Positions 1 through 5,056 of a stretch of DNA of 5,056 nucleotides are shown one piece after another (positions within the stretch are counted from its first letter, which is position 1; each line of letters starts with the position of its first letter). A model generated the notes under the pieces. It did not search any database and was not told the DNA's origin. It saw only the letters and a list, made by a program, of their open reading frames with translations. The DNA lies in assembly GCA_903867845.1 (NCBI GenBank), contig CAIPSZ010000093.1:1-5056 (forward strand), read 5' to 3'. The translations under genes and the position numbers were made by a program. The stretch comes from Candidatus Kerfeldbacteria bacterium. GTDB lineage: Bacteria; Patescibacteriota; Patescibacteriia; PEXW01.

Positions 1-180
1 CGCATTGCTGCATACTGTGCCAAGTCGAACGTGTCTGAAGAAGAGCTCTTCACGACGCTCTACGATCCTGAACCGCAGCGCATCGAGGAAATCTCTGAGG
101 AAATCGGCATTGGCGTGGGGCTCTACGAGCAGCTCGTAGTGCACTACCGCGGCTCGCTTGAAGCCGCACCTCAAAGCTAA
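1..180 (+). CDS. 3' end of an unrecognised protein gene (5' end outside window)
   Basis: Frame 1 is open from the first base to a TAA at 178-180, giving the last 59 residues of a protein. The fragment begins RIAAYCAKSNVSEEELF and ends HYRGSLEAAPQS. It is acidic in the middle (clusters EEEL and RIEEISEEIG) and has no membrane segment, cysteine cluster or nucleotide-binding motif. Codon choice resembles the downstream genes, and a strong intrinsic terminator starts 23 bp after the stop, which supports a real gene end. I do not recognise the family and assign no function. The upstream part of the gene is needed to identify it. Confidence 0.7.
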   Translation, partial: RIAAYCAKSNVSEEELFTTLYDPEPQRIEEISEEIGIGVGLYEQLVVHYRGSLEAAPQS

Positions 181-202
181 CATACACATTACCCGTACAT
201 AC

Positions 203-234
203 CACCCCGACTAGCAATAGCCGGGGTGTTTTTT
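203..234 (+). terminator. Intrinsic terminator of the upstream gene
   Basis: CACCCCG (203-209) pairs with CGGGGTG (222-228). After one A/C mismatch the stem continues as CTA/TAG (211-213 with 218-220) closed by a GCAA tetraloop (214-217). Six T residues follow directly (229-234). This is a classic Rho-independent terminator for the gene ending at 180. It ends 30 bp before the uvrB ATG, so the promoter of uvrB must overlap or directly follow it. Confidence 0.9.
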
Positions 235-258
235 CATCGCCAGACGCTGTACTATAGT
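231..258 (+). promoter_or_regulatory. Probable sigma70-type promoter of uvrB
   Basis: TTTTCA (231-236, 4 of 6 to TTGACA) is separated by 16 bp from TATAGT (253-258, 5 of 6 to TATAAT). An alternative -10 is TACTAT at 250-255. Transcription would start about six to eight bases after the -10, that is at or next to the ATG at 265. The -35 element overlaps the T-tract of the preceding terminator. The match is moderate, but this is the only space available after the terminator. No LexA-type operator is recognisable. Confidence 0.45.
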
Positions 259-264
259 CAGACT

Positions 265-2358
265 ATGCAGCCTGCCCCGCACCGCCGCGCGCGAGTCCAG
301 AATACCCACCAGTCACAAACTGGTGCGGGGTTCAAACTCCACTCTCCCTTCAAACCCACGGGTGACCAACCCCAGGCCATTGCCAAGCTCACCCAGGGCG
401 TGGAAAAGGGCATGCGCGCCCAGACTTTGCTCGGCGTCACCGGCTCGGGTAAGACCTTTACCATGGCTAATGTCATTGCGAACACCCAGCGTCCAACGCT
501 GATTATTTCTCACAACAAGACTCTGGCCGCGCAACTCGCCAGTGAGTTTGAAGAGTTCTTCCCGGAAAATGCCGTCCACTACTTCATCTCGTACTACGAC
601 TACTACCAGCCCGAGGCGTACATTGCCAAGTCTGACACGTACATAGAGAAAGAGACGGATATTAACGAGGAAATTGACCGCTTGCGCCACGCCAGTACCC
701 AAGCCGTGCTCTCGCGACGGGATGTCATCATCGTGGCATCAGTGTCCTGCATTTACGGCCTCGGCTCCCCAGCCGAGTACCGACGCGGGGTCATTACCAT
801 TACCAAGGGCCAGGTCATCCCGCGGGCAAACCTCATCAAGCAACTCACGAGCATGCAGTTCGAGCGCCGGACCATGGATATCTGGCGTGGCGCGTTCCGC
901 GTGCTCGGTGATGTCGTCGAGATCTTCCCCACCGCGTCCGAGGATCGCCTGCTCCGCATCCAAACGTATGGCGACCGGATTGAGAAAATTGAAGAGCTGG
1001 ATGCACTCACGGGAAAGAATGCCATGCGCTTAGATACCGTCGACGTGTACCCGAACACGCAGTACGTCACGGACCCGCGCGGCACGGAAAAAGCGCTAAA
1101 GCAAATGGAGAGAGATTTGAACGAGCGCATTGCCTGGTTCAAGAAGCACGACAAACCCTTGGAAGCCGAACGCATTGAACAGCGAACGCGTTTTGATTTG
1201 GAAATGATGCGCAGCACCGGCTTTGCTCCGGGTATTGAGAACTACTCCCGTTACTTCGACGGCCGCAAGCCCGGCACCCCGCCGTACACGCTCATGGACT
1301 TCTTCCCCAAGGACTACCTGCTCATGATTGACGAATCGCACATGACCATTCCGCAAATTGGCGGGATGTACGAAGGCGACAAATCCCGCAAGCAAGCCTT
1401 GGTAGACTACGGCTTCCGCCTGCCAGCCGCCTTTGACAACCGACCGTTGAAGTTCAGTGAGTTTGAAACAAAGATCAACCAAATGGTGTTCATGTCTGCT
1501 ACCCCCGCAATGTACGAACTCGAGCGTAGCCAGTCCCGCGGAGCGGGATCCCGCATCGCGGGACAAGTGGTGGAACAGGTCATCCGTCCCACCGGTTTGC
1601 TAGACCCAGATATTGAAATCAAACCCACGAAGAACCAGGTGGACGACCTGGTCGAGCAAATCCGCGTCCGCGTGGAAAAGGGCCAGCGCGTCCTCGTCAC
1701 CACCCTGACGAAACGCATCGCTGAAGATTTAACTGACTACCTCAAAGACCTGGACATCAAAGTGCAGTACCTGCACTCGGATGTAGACACGTTTGACCGC
1801 TTGGAAATTCTTCGCAGCTTACGCACGGGCGAAATTGACGTTGTCATTGGCATCAACTTGCTTCGCGAAGGTTTGGATTTGCCCGAGGTTTCCTTAGTAG
1901 CAATCCTCGACGCGGACAAGGAGGGCTTCTTGCGGTCCGACGTTGCGCTCATCCAGACCATGGGCCGCGGTGCTCGTCATGTGGAAGGCCACGTTATCAT
2001 GTACGCCGACCGCCGGACGGGTTCAATGGAACGCGCCATAAATGAAACACTCCGCCGCCGCAAGATCCAGCAAGCGTACAACGACAAGCACGGCATAACC
2101 CCAGCGGGCATCATCAAAGCCATTCGCGAATCTCGCCTTTCGGGTAAGAAGAAGCCCGAGGAGGAAAAGCCAATCATTGATCCGCGTTCAATTCCAAAGG
2201 ACGAGCTCCCCCACATCCTGAAAGATCTGGAAAACCAGATGGCCATGGCCGCCGCGAACTTGGAATTCGAGCGTGCGGCGAACATTCGTGACCAAATCAC
2301 CTCACTCAAGGGCGACAAGCCGCAACGTGGGTTTGGGAAGCGGAGAAAGCGGCGGTAA
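265..2358 (+). CDS. uvrB: UvrABC system protein B (excinuclease subunit UvrB)
   Basis: UvrB is the cytoplasmic ATP-dependent damage-verification helicase of nucleotide excision repair. UvrA loads it on damaged DNA, and it then recruits UvrC for dual incision. From the ATG at 265 the protein is 697 residues, in the usual UvrB range. Visible landmarks are FKLHSPFKPTGDQPQAI (23-39), Walker A GVTGSGKT (57-64), the tyrosine-rich damage-probing beta-hairpin YYDYYQPEAY (110-119), DESH (356-359), SATP (411-414), HSDVDT (504-509), INLLREGLD (530-538), motif VI QTMGRGAR (564-571), and a C-terminal UVR motif (about 648-680) that contacts UvrC. An in-frame GTG at 226 would add 13 residues but lies inside the upstream terminator, so the ATG is preferred. 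No Shine-Dalgarno precedes it. Oddities: a 10-residue insert at 424-433 encoded by a tandem palindrome, Gly for the usual Ala in motif VI, and a very basic tail ending KRRKRR. Identification is secure. Confidence 0.98.
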   Translation: MQPAPHRRARVQNTHQSQTGAGFKLHSPFKPTGDQPQAIAKLTQGVEKGMRAQTLLGVTGSGKTFTMANVIANTQRPTLIISHNKTLAAQLASEFEEFFPENAVHYFISYYDYYQPEAYIAKSDTYIEKETDINEEIDRLRHASTQAVLSRRDVIIVASVSCIYGLGSPAEYRRGVITITKGQVIPRANLIKQLTSMQFERRTMDIWRGAFRVLGDVVEIFPTASEDRLLRIQTYGDRIEKIEELDALTGKNAMRLDTVDVYPNTQYVTDPRGTEKALKQMERDLNERIAWFKKHDKPLEAERIEQRTRFDLEMMRSTGFAPGIENYSRYFDGRKPGTPPYTLMDFFPKDYLLMIDESHMTIPQIGGMYEGDKSRKQALVDYGFRLPAAFDNRPLKFSEFETKINQMVFMSATPAMYELERSQSRGAGSRIAGQVVEQVIRPTGLLDPDIEIKPTKNQVDDLVEQIRVRVEKGQRVLVTTLTKRIAEDLTDYLKDLDIKVQYLHSDVDTFDRLEILRSLRTGEIDVVIGINLLREGLDLPEVSLVAILDADKEGFLRSDVALIQTMGRGARHVEGHVIMYADRRTGSMERAINETLRRRKIQQAYNDKHGITPAGIIKAIRESRLSGKKKPEEEKPIIDPRSIPKDELPHILKDLENQMAMAAANLEFERAANIRDQITSLKGDKPQRGFGKRRKRR
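1534..1563. repeat. Tandem 15-bp palindromic repeat inserted in uvrB
   Basis: Two adjacent 15-bp units have the form TCCCGC-NNN-GCGGGA (1534-1548 with spacer GGA; 1549-1563 with spacer ATC). Each can form a 6-bp stem with a 3-nt loop. Their junction is a perfect 12-bp palindrome, GCGGGATCCCGC (1543-1554). The repeat is exactly in register with codons and encodes SRGAG then SRIAG (UvrB residues 424-433). Because each unit is palindromic, either orientation in this frame reads SRxAG. Compared from memory with E. coli and Bacillus UvrB, where ELExS is followed within two or three residues by VV(D/E)Q, this segment is about 9-10 residues extra. Confidence 0.85.
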
Positions 2359-2392
2359 AAAAATCCGCCACGGTGAGGGATGTAGCGGATTT
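2357..2392. terminator. Shared hairpin terminator between convergent uvrB and zinc-ribbon gene
   Basis: AAATCCGC (2361-2368) pairs with GCGGATTT (2385-2392). A few further pairs (ACG with TGT, 2370-2372/2381-2383) can shorten the loop. On the minus strand the stem runs into an uninterrupted T tract (complement of A 2357-2363), giving a good terminator for the zinc-ribbon gene. On the plus strand the hairpin starts two bases after the uvrB stop and is followed only by TTTCTCT, so termination of uvrB is probably weaker. The uvrB TAA itself forms part of the A/T arm. Confidence 0.75.
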
Positions 2393-2414
2393 CTCTGGAT
2401 CAGATTCTCGGAAT

Positions 2415-2612
2415 CTATACGGATACGCGATCGCGCTTGGCGTGTTTGTGCTCGAAGTGGCACGTTTTGCACCGTTTTGGGTCAGGACGGTTGTTATGAG
2501 CAAACTCTTCCTGAGCTTCGACTGTGAAAACGAACTCTTCATGGCACGTCGTGCACGTGAGAAAACGCGTTCTGTACACCGGATTCACGATTTCTTTGGA
2601 ATTCCCTTTCAA
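2415..2612 (-). CDS. Small zinc-ribbon domain protein
   Basis: This is a 65-residue protein with two cysteine pairs, CTTC (20-23) and CKTC (48-51). They flank the pattern EEFVFTVEAQEEFAHNN...PKRC, which matches the short 'probable zinc-ribbon domain' family (zf_Tbcl type, typically C-x2-C, EF-F-GEQ-FY, P-RC-x2-C). The four cysteines should bind one zinc. The family's molecular role is not known to me, so a nucleic-acid or protein contact is only a guess. The start is TTG at 2612-2610, chosen because AAGGAGG lies 5 nt upstream (2624-2618). No ATG in frame would keep the whole domain. The tail is basic and histidine-rich (HFEHKHAKRDR). A small inverted repeat AGATTC/GAATCT (2402-2407/2411-2416) overlaps the TAG stop. 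The gene is convergent with uvrB and divergent from rpsT, so it is probably monocistronic. Confidence 0.88.
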   Translation of the reverse strand: MKGNSKEIVNPVYRTRFLTCTTCHEEFVFTVEAQEEFAHNNRPDPKRCKTCHFEHKHAKRDRVSV

Positions 2613-2617
2613 AAGAA

Positions 2618-2624
2618 CCTCCTT
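2618..2624 (-). promoter_or_regulatory. Strong Shine-Dalgarno that fixes the TTG start of the zinc-ribbon gene
   Basis: Read on the minus strand the sequence is AAGGAGG, followed by TTCTT and then TTG. It is the only near-perfect Shine-Dalgarno seen in front of any gene start in the window. It decides the start codon of the zinc-ribbon gene. I could not find a convincing -10/-35 pair for this gene in 2625-2739. Confidence 0.85.
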
Positions 2625-2674
2625 CGTTATCTATCTGATGTAAGTGTAACCCTAGGGACCGGCCAATACCAGCC

Positions 2675-2703
2675 TTGCGTAGCACCAATTCTCGTGGTAG
2701 CAT
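2675..2703 (+). promoter_or_regulatory. Possible extended -10 promoter for rpsT
   Basis: TTGCGT (2675-2680) is separated by 17 bp from TAGCAT (2698-2703, 4 of 6 to TATAAT), which is preceded by TG at 2695-2696 in the extended -10 position. It would give a leader of roughly 30 nt before the ATG at 2740. The match is modest and is offered mainly because a promoter must lie in this 127-bp divergent intergenic region. Confidence 0.35.
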
Positions 2704-2739
2704 GCGCACACCTCAAATTCTCTCTTTTGCATTCCACGT

Positions 2740-3003
2740 ATGCCTATCAAAGCCGCATCCGCCAAGCACGCCCGCCAGTCCGTGAAGCGCACGGTCGTCA
2801 CGCGGAGCGTGAAGGTCGAGCTCAACAACGCCATTAAAGCCAGCCGCAAGCTCATCGCCGCTAAGAAGCACGACGAAGCGAAGACGGCAGTCAGCCGAGC
2901 CGTGAAGCTCCTGGACAAGGCCGCCCGCAAGAAAGTTATTACCAAGAACACGGCGAGCCGCAAGAAGTCCCGCCTGATGAAGGCGCTGGCGACGGCGAAG
3001 TAA
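2740..3003 (+). CDS. rpsT: Small ribosomal subunit protein bS20
   Basis: bS20 binds 16S rRNA early in 30S assembly, at the bottom of the body. The product is 87 residues, the usual length. It has the typical N-terminus MPIKAASAKHARQSVKR (compare ANIKSAKKRA-QSEKR in E. coli), long very basic helices, and the characteristic C-terminal half TAVSRAVKLLDKAARKKVITKNTASRKKSRL. The ATG start is the only one that keeps the canonical N-terminus. No Shine-Dalgarno is visible in the 30 bases upstream. The gene is divergent from the zinc-ribbon gene and convergent with holA. From memory, rpsT lies beside holA in opposite orientation in other bacteria such as Bacillus, so this looks like a conserved neighbourhood. 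Identification is secure. Confidence 0.97.
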   Translation: MPIKAASAKHARQSVKRTVVTRSVKVELNNAIKASRKLIAAKKHDEAKTAVSRAVKLLDKAARKKVITKNTASRKKSRLMKALATAK

Positions 3004-3016
3004 TCCTCTCGCTTTC

Positions 3017-3044
3017 AAAAAACCCTCCACGTGGAGGGTTTTTT
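3017..3044. terminator. Bidirectional intrinsic terminator between rpsT and holA
   Basis: A perfect 28-bp palindrome consists of six A (3017-3022), CCCTCCAC (3023-3030), GTGGAGGG (3031-3038) and six T (3039-3044). Folded as RNA it gives a GC-rich stem with an ACGT loop followed by a U tract on either strand. It therefore terminates rpsT on the plus strand and polA-holA on the minus strand. The TAA stop of holA (3045-3043) overlaps the T arm by two bases. Confidence 0.93.
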
Positions 3045-4062
3045 ATTTCACATGAATACAGGCCGACGCAATGAAGTTCACTACACCGAGTTCAGGATCC
3101 ACTTTCCCGGTCTTCACGTCCACGTCCAATTGGGCAAGGTCCAGGAACAGCTGGCGGAGCATGCCGGGTGGGAACTGTCGCACTGCCACAACTGCTTTCT
3201 GCGCGACGAATGGGTGGAGGTTTGCTTCGGCAGCAATTGCTGCAGGCGCTTTCCCGTGGTTGAGCAGGTCATTTACAATGACGAGCGAGCGGAGGTGACG
3301 CACGAGCATGGCGTGCAGCACGAGTGGGTGGACACCGAGCTGGAGCTGACTCTGGAACAAGCTCAACGCCGCGCGCGCATTCCGCGCCGAGAGCGCGTCG
3401 GTGAAGTGGAAAATATTGTCATCGAGCGGTGCCGTACTCCACTCCCCCACCAGAACAGCGGAAATCTCTTTTCCATTTGCCACAGCAACGAGTTGCGCCA
3501 CGACATTGCTCATGGCCCACAAGTCTGGGCCAACATTCAGCGCGAGTTGCCCGACCGCGTCTGGAGCAATGCTCCCGCCAAGCCGCTTCACATCATTTCG
3601 AATCCACGCCAAGAGCTGCGCCGCTGCCAGAGGTTCGAAGACTTCCACTTTGGCATGGCTGGGCCAGGATACTTTACTCGGCGCGGCTGCTGGCTTCTTC
3701 GCTTTACTCGGCTTCTTGGGTGGCGCCTTCTTTTTCGTCGGGACCGGTTTCCCCAAATCTTTTCCTTCCCACAGAATCATCACCGTATCCGCAAACGCGT
3801 CGCTCTCAAGCCAAGCATTGAACTGCTCACGGTCTGCCGCGTTCGCAGTAGAGTAGAAATCGTAGAGGATGACCAAGCGCTTCTTCGCGAACATGCCGAC
3901 TTGCGCTGCACTCGCCCGAATTTTGGCAATTTCAAATGATGCGGTAAATGATGACACGTTTGAACCAGCTGGATCGTACTTCTTCTTAAAGCCTTCCCGA
4001 AGCGCAATCAGCCGCTTGCGGGAGGTGTAGGTATCTGTGCCGTGGAGGATGAGCAGGTCCAT
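3043..4062 (-). CDS. holA: DNA polymerase III delta subunit (clamp loader)
   Basis: Delta is the subunit of the Pol III clamp loader that opens the beta sliding clamp. The 339-residue product matches the family in length and layout. An N-terminal AAA+-like domain begins MDLLILHGTDTYTSRKRL, the delta version of the usual GxDxF start. AAQVGMFAKKRLVIL (52-66) corresponds to the conserved 'SLFGERRLV' segment, and TVMILWEG (93-100) is a degenerate Walker B-like strand. A helical middle domain contains LLAWIRNDVKRLGGSIAPDAV (150-170) and ends near DDNIFHFTDALSARN. The C-terminal collar-type domain contains HPLVLHAMLVRHLRSL. The Lys/Pro/Ala-rich stretch at about 105-136 is unusual. The ATG start lies 9 nt after the polA stop with only a weak, distant purine stretch upstream, so translation is probably coupled to polA. 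The protein is diverged, but the call is firm from overall pattern and context. Confidence 0.92.
   Translation of the reverse strand: MDLLILHGTDTYTSRKRLIALREGFKKKYDPAGSNVSSFTASFEIAKIRASAAQVGMFAKKRLVILYDFYSTANAADREQFNAWLESDAFADTVMILWEGKDLGKPVPTKKKAPPKKPSKAKKPAAAPSKVSWPSHAKVEVFEPLAAAQLLAWIRNDVKRLGGSIAPDAVGQLALNVGPDLWAMSNVVAQLVAVANGKEISAVLVGEWSTAPLDDNIFHFTDALSARNARAALSLFQSQLQLGVHPLVLHAMLVRHLRSLVIVNDLLNHGKAPAAIAAEANLHPFVAQKAVVAVRQFPPGMLRQLFLDLAQLDVDVKTGKVDPELGVVNFIASACIHVK
3672..3712 (-). repeat. Direct repeats encoding the KKP/PSK linker of HolA
   Basis: On the plus strand CTTTACTCGGC occurs at 3672-3682 and 3702-3712, an offset of 30 nt (10 codons). GGCTTCTT occurs at 3692-3699 and 3710-3717, an offset of 18 nt (6 codons). 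Both offsets are multiples of three, so the coding frame is preserved. On the coding strand they give repeated PSK and KKP units. The pattern suggests growth of the linker by slippage or unequal duplication. Confidence 0.6.
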
Positions 4063-4071
4063 GTTAATACT

Positions 4072-5056
4072 CTACAATACCTCGACCATCTCACCCCAGT
4101 TCTCCCCGACCTTTACATCAGCCACCAACGGGGCAGCGAGATTGTAGACGCCCTCCATTGTCTGCTTTACGAAAGTGGATACTTTTTTCACATCTGCATC
4201 CGGCACCTCGAAAACAAGTTCGTCGTGTACGGTCAAAATCATCCGGGACTTTGCGCTGACTTTTGGCAATCCTTTGTCGCAAGCAATCATGGCCAGCTTG
4301 AGAATGTCTGCCGCCGTCCCCTGCACGGGCAGGTTCACGGCAATGCGCTCAGCCTGGCTGCGAATTTGGCCGTTCGTTGAATTGATCTCTGGCAAGTTGC
4401 GACGCCGACCAAACAGCGTCTCGACGTACCCGCGCTTGCGGGCTTGTTCTTTTGTCTCTTCCAAATACTTCGCCACCTTGGGTCGGCTGGCAAAGTACCG
4501 ATCAATGAAGTCCTGCGCCTTTTCCCGGCTAATCTTCTTTCGGCTGGCTAAACCGTACGCGCCCATGCCGTACAACACGCCGAAGTTCACTTCTTTGGCC
4601 GCACTGCGCTGGTCTTTCGTTACTTCGTTCACTGGTACGCCAAAAATATCTGCGGCTGTAGCTTGGTGAATGTCCGCACCGTGCTTGAAAGCATCAATCA
4701 TTTTTTCCTCTTTAGCCAAGCTCGCCACCACGCGGAGTTCGATTTGCGAGTAGTCCACGGACACGAGTTGGAAGCCCTCTTCTGCAATGAAGGCTTTGCG
4801 AATTTCCCGGCCCAATTCCGTACGAATGGGAATGTTCTGCAGGTTTGGATCATTGCTCGAGAGTCGGCCTGTTGCCGCTACTGTTTGGTTGAAGTCCGTG
4901 TGCACGCGGCCCGTCTGCCTCTGGACGAGTTCGGGTAAGGTTTCAATGTAGGTGGAGAGGAGCTTGGTGAGCTCGCGGTACTCCATGATCGCGTCAATGA
5001 TCGGATGCTTGCCTTGCAGTTTTTCCAGCTCGTCGATGGCCGTGGAAATCCCGGTC
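4072..5056 (-). CDS. polA: DNA polymerase I, C-terminal polymerase domain (5' part outside window)
   Basis: Family A DNA polymerase, which fills gaps after excision repair and Okazaki-fragment processing. 327 residues are visible, ending with TAG at 4074-4072. The gene continues past 5056, so the ATG at 4986 is an internal methionine; the reading frame is open upstream of it (TGISTAIDELEKLQGKHPIIDAI). Numbering from the first visible residue: template-binding TGRLSSNDPNLQNIPIR (62-78), motif A VDYSQIELR with metal-binding Asp 101 and steric-gate Glu 106, O-helix QRSAAKEVNFGVLYG with Arg 150, Lys 154, Phe 158 and Tyr 162, and motif C VHDELVFE with Asp 278 and Glu 279. All catalytic residues are intact, and Phe at the 762-equivalent position is the E. 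coli-type residue. The 5' nuclease and 3' exonuclease regions cannot be assessed here. The gene lies directly upstream of holA in the same direction. Confidence 0.97.
   Translation of the reverse strand, partial: TGISTAIDELEKLQGKHPIIDAIMEYRELTKLLSTYIETLPELVQRQTGRVHTDFNQTVAATGRLSSNDPNLQNIPIRTELGREIRKAFIAEEGFQLVSVDYSQIELRVVASLAKEEKMIDAFKHGADIHQATAADIFGVPVNEVTKDQRSAAKEVNFGVLYGMGAYGLASRKKISREKAQDFIDRYFASRPKVAKYLEETKEQARKRGYVETLFGRRRNLPEINSTNGQIRSQAERIAVNLPVQGTAADILKLAMIACDKGLPKVSAKSRMILTVHDELVFEVPDADVKKVSTFVKQTMEGVYNLAAPLVADVKVGENWGEMVEVL

Noticed and set aside
226..264. N-terminal extension of UvrB from a GTG at 226
   Set aside because: The codon lies in the 3' arm of the upstream terminator and the promoter -10 falls within the extension. 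The extra residues have no counterpart in UvrB.
313..702. Several minus-strand open frames of 70-160 codons antisense to uvrB
   Set aside because: They are codon-bias shadows of a certain gene, with no ribosome sites or recognisable domains.
2650..2703. CCCTAGGG palindrome (2650-2657) and a direct repeat GTAGCA (2679-2684 and 2697-2702) in the divergent intergenic region
   Set aside because: Both are too short to stand out from chance, and neither can be tied to a known operator. The second GTAGCA overlaps the proposed rpsT -10.
2373..2837. A 154-codon plus-strand open frame spanning the zinc-ribbon gene and the start of rpsT
   Set aside because: It runs antisense through the zinc-ribbon gene and out of frame into rpsT, both well supported, and starts inside the uvrB-end hairpin.
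3031..3939. A 302-codon open frame on the plus strand
   Set aside because: It is antisense to holA over nearly its whole length and begins inside the rpsT/holA terminator palindrome. It has no ribosome site and its translation shows no recognisable family. holA on the opposite strand is a clear family member.
4429..4442. CCCGC-GCTT-GCGGG hairpin inside polA, resembling the uvrB repeat arms
   Set aside because: It encodes the conserved RKRGYVETLFGRRR region of Pol I without any insertion. The arms are shorter (5 bp), the spacer differs, and it lacks the outer T/A of the uvrB unit, so it is most likely coincidence.
1..5056. Recoding of TGA (as in some CPR lineages), since no complete or partial gene here ends in TGA
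   Set aside because: Six stops (four TAA, two TAG) are too few to judge, and no gene has an in-frame TGA. The standard code explains everything seen.

Overview
The window looks like ordinary chromosomal housekeeping DNA from a bacterium, and every intact gene in it has a recognisable family. Genes are tightly packed, GC appears a little above half by eye, and the standard bacterial code with TAA/TAG stops reads every gene cleanly. A Patescibacteria/CPR-type lineage (for example Parcubacteria-like) is my best guess. It rests on compactness, diverged but complete housekeeping proteins, and apparently leaderless or Shine-Dalgarno-poor starts. It is an inference, not something proven by a marker gene.

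Layout from left to right. 1-180 is the 3' end of an unrecognised plus-strand gene, closed by a strong intrinsic terminator (203-234). Immediately after comes uvrB (265-2358, plus), the damage-loading helicase of nucleotide excision repair. Its likely promoter abuts the terminator and places the transcript start at or next to the ATG. uvrB carries a 30-bp tandem palindromic insertion (1534-1563). A shared hairpin (2357-2392) separates it from a convergent small minus-strand zinc-ribbon gene (2415-2612, TTG start, near-perfect Shine-Dalgarno). That gene is divergent from rpsT (2740-3003, plus), encoding ribosomal protein bS20. A perfect 28-bp palindrome (3017-3044) terminates rpsT and also the opposing minus-strand unit, which runs polA (from beyond 5056 down to 4072) then holA (4062 to 3043). 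No gene-free stretch exceeds 300 bases; the longest gap is the 127-bp divergent intergenic region 2613-2739.

Functionally the window combines DNA repair (UvrB; Pol I fills excision gaps), replication (Pol I and the Pol III clamp-loader delta subunit, apparently co-transcribed) and translation (bS20). I found no mobile element, CRISPR array, RNA gene or defence system. The most unusual signal is the palindromic mini-insertion inside uvrB. A lysine/proline/alanine-rich repeat linker inside HolA is second.
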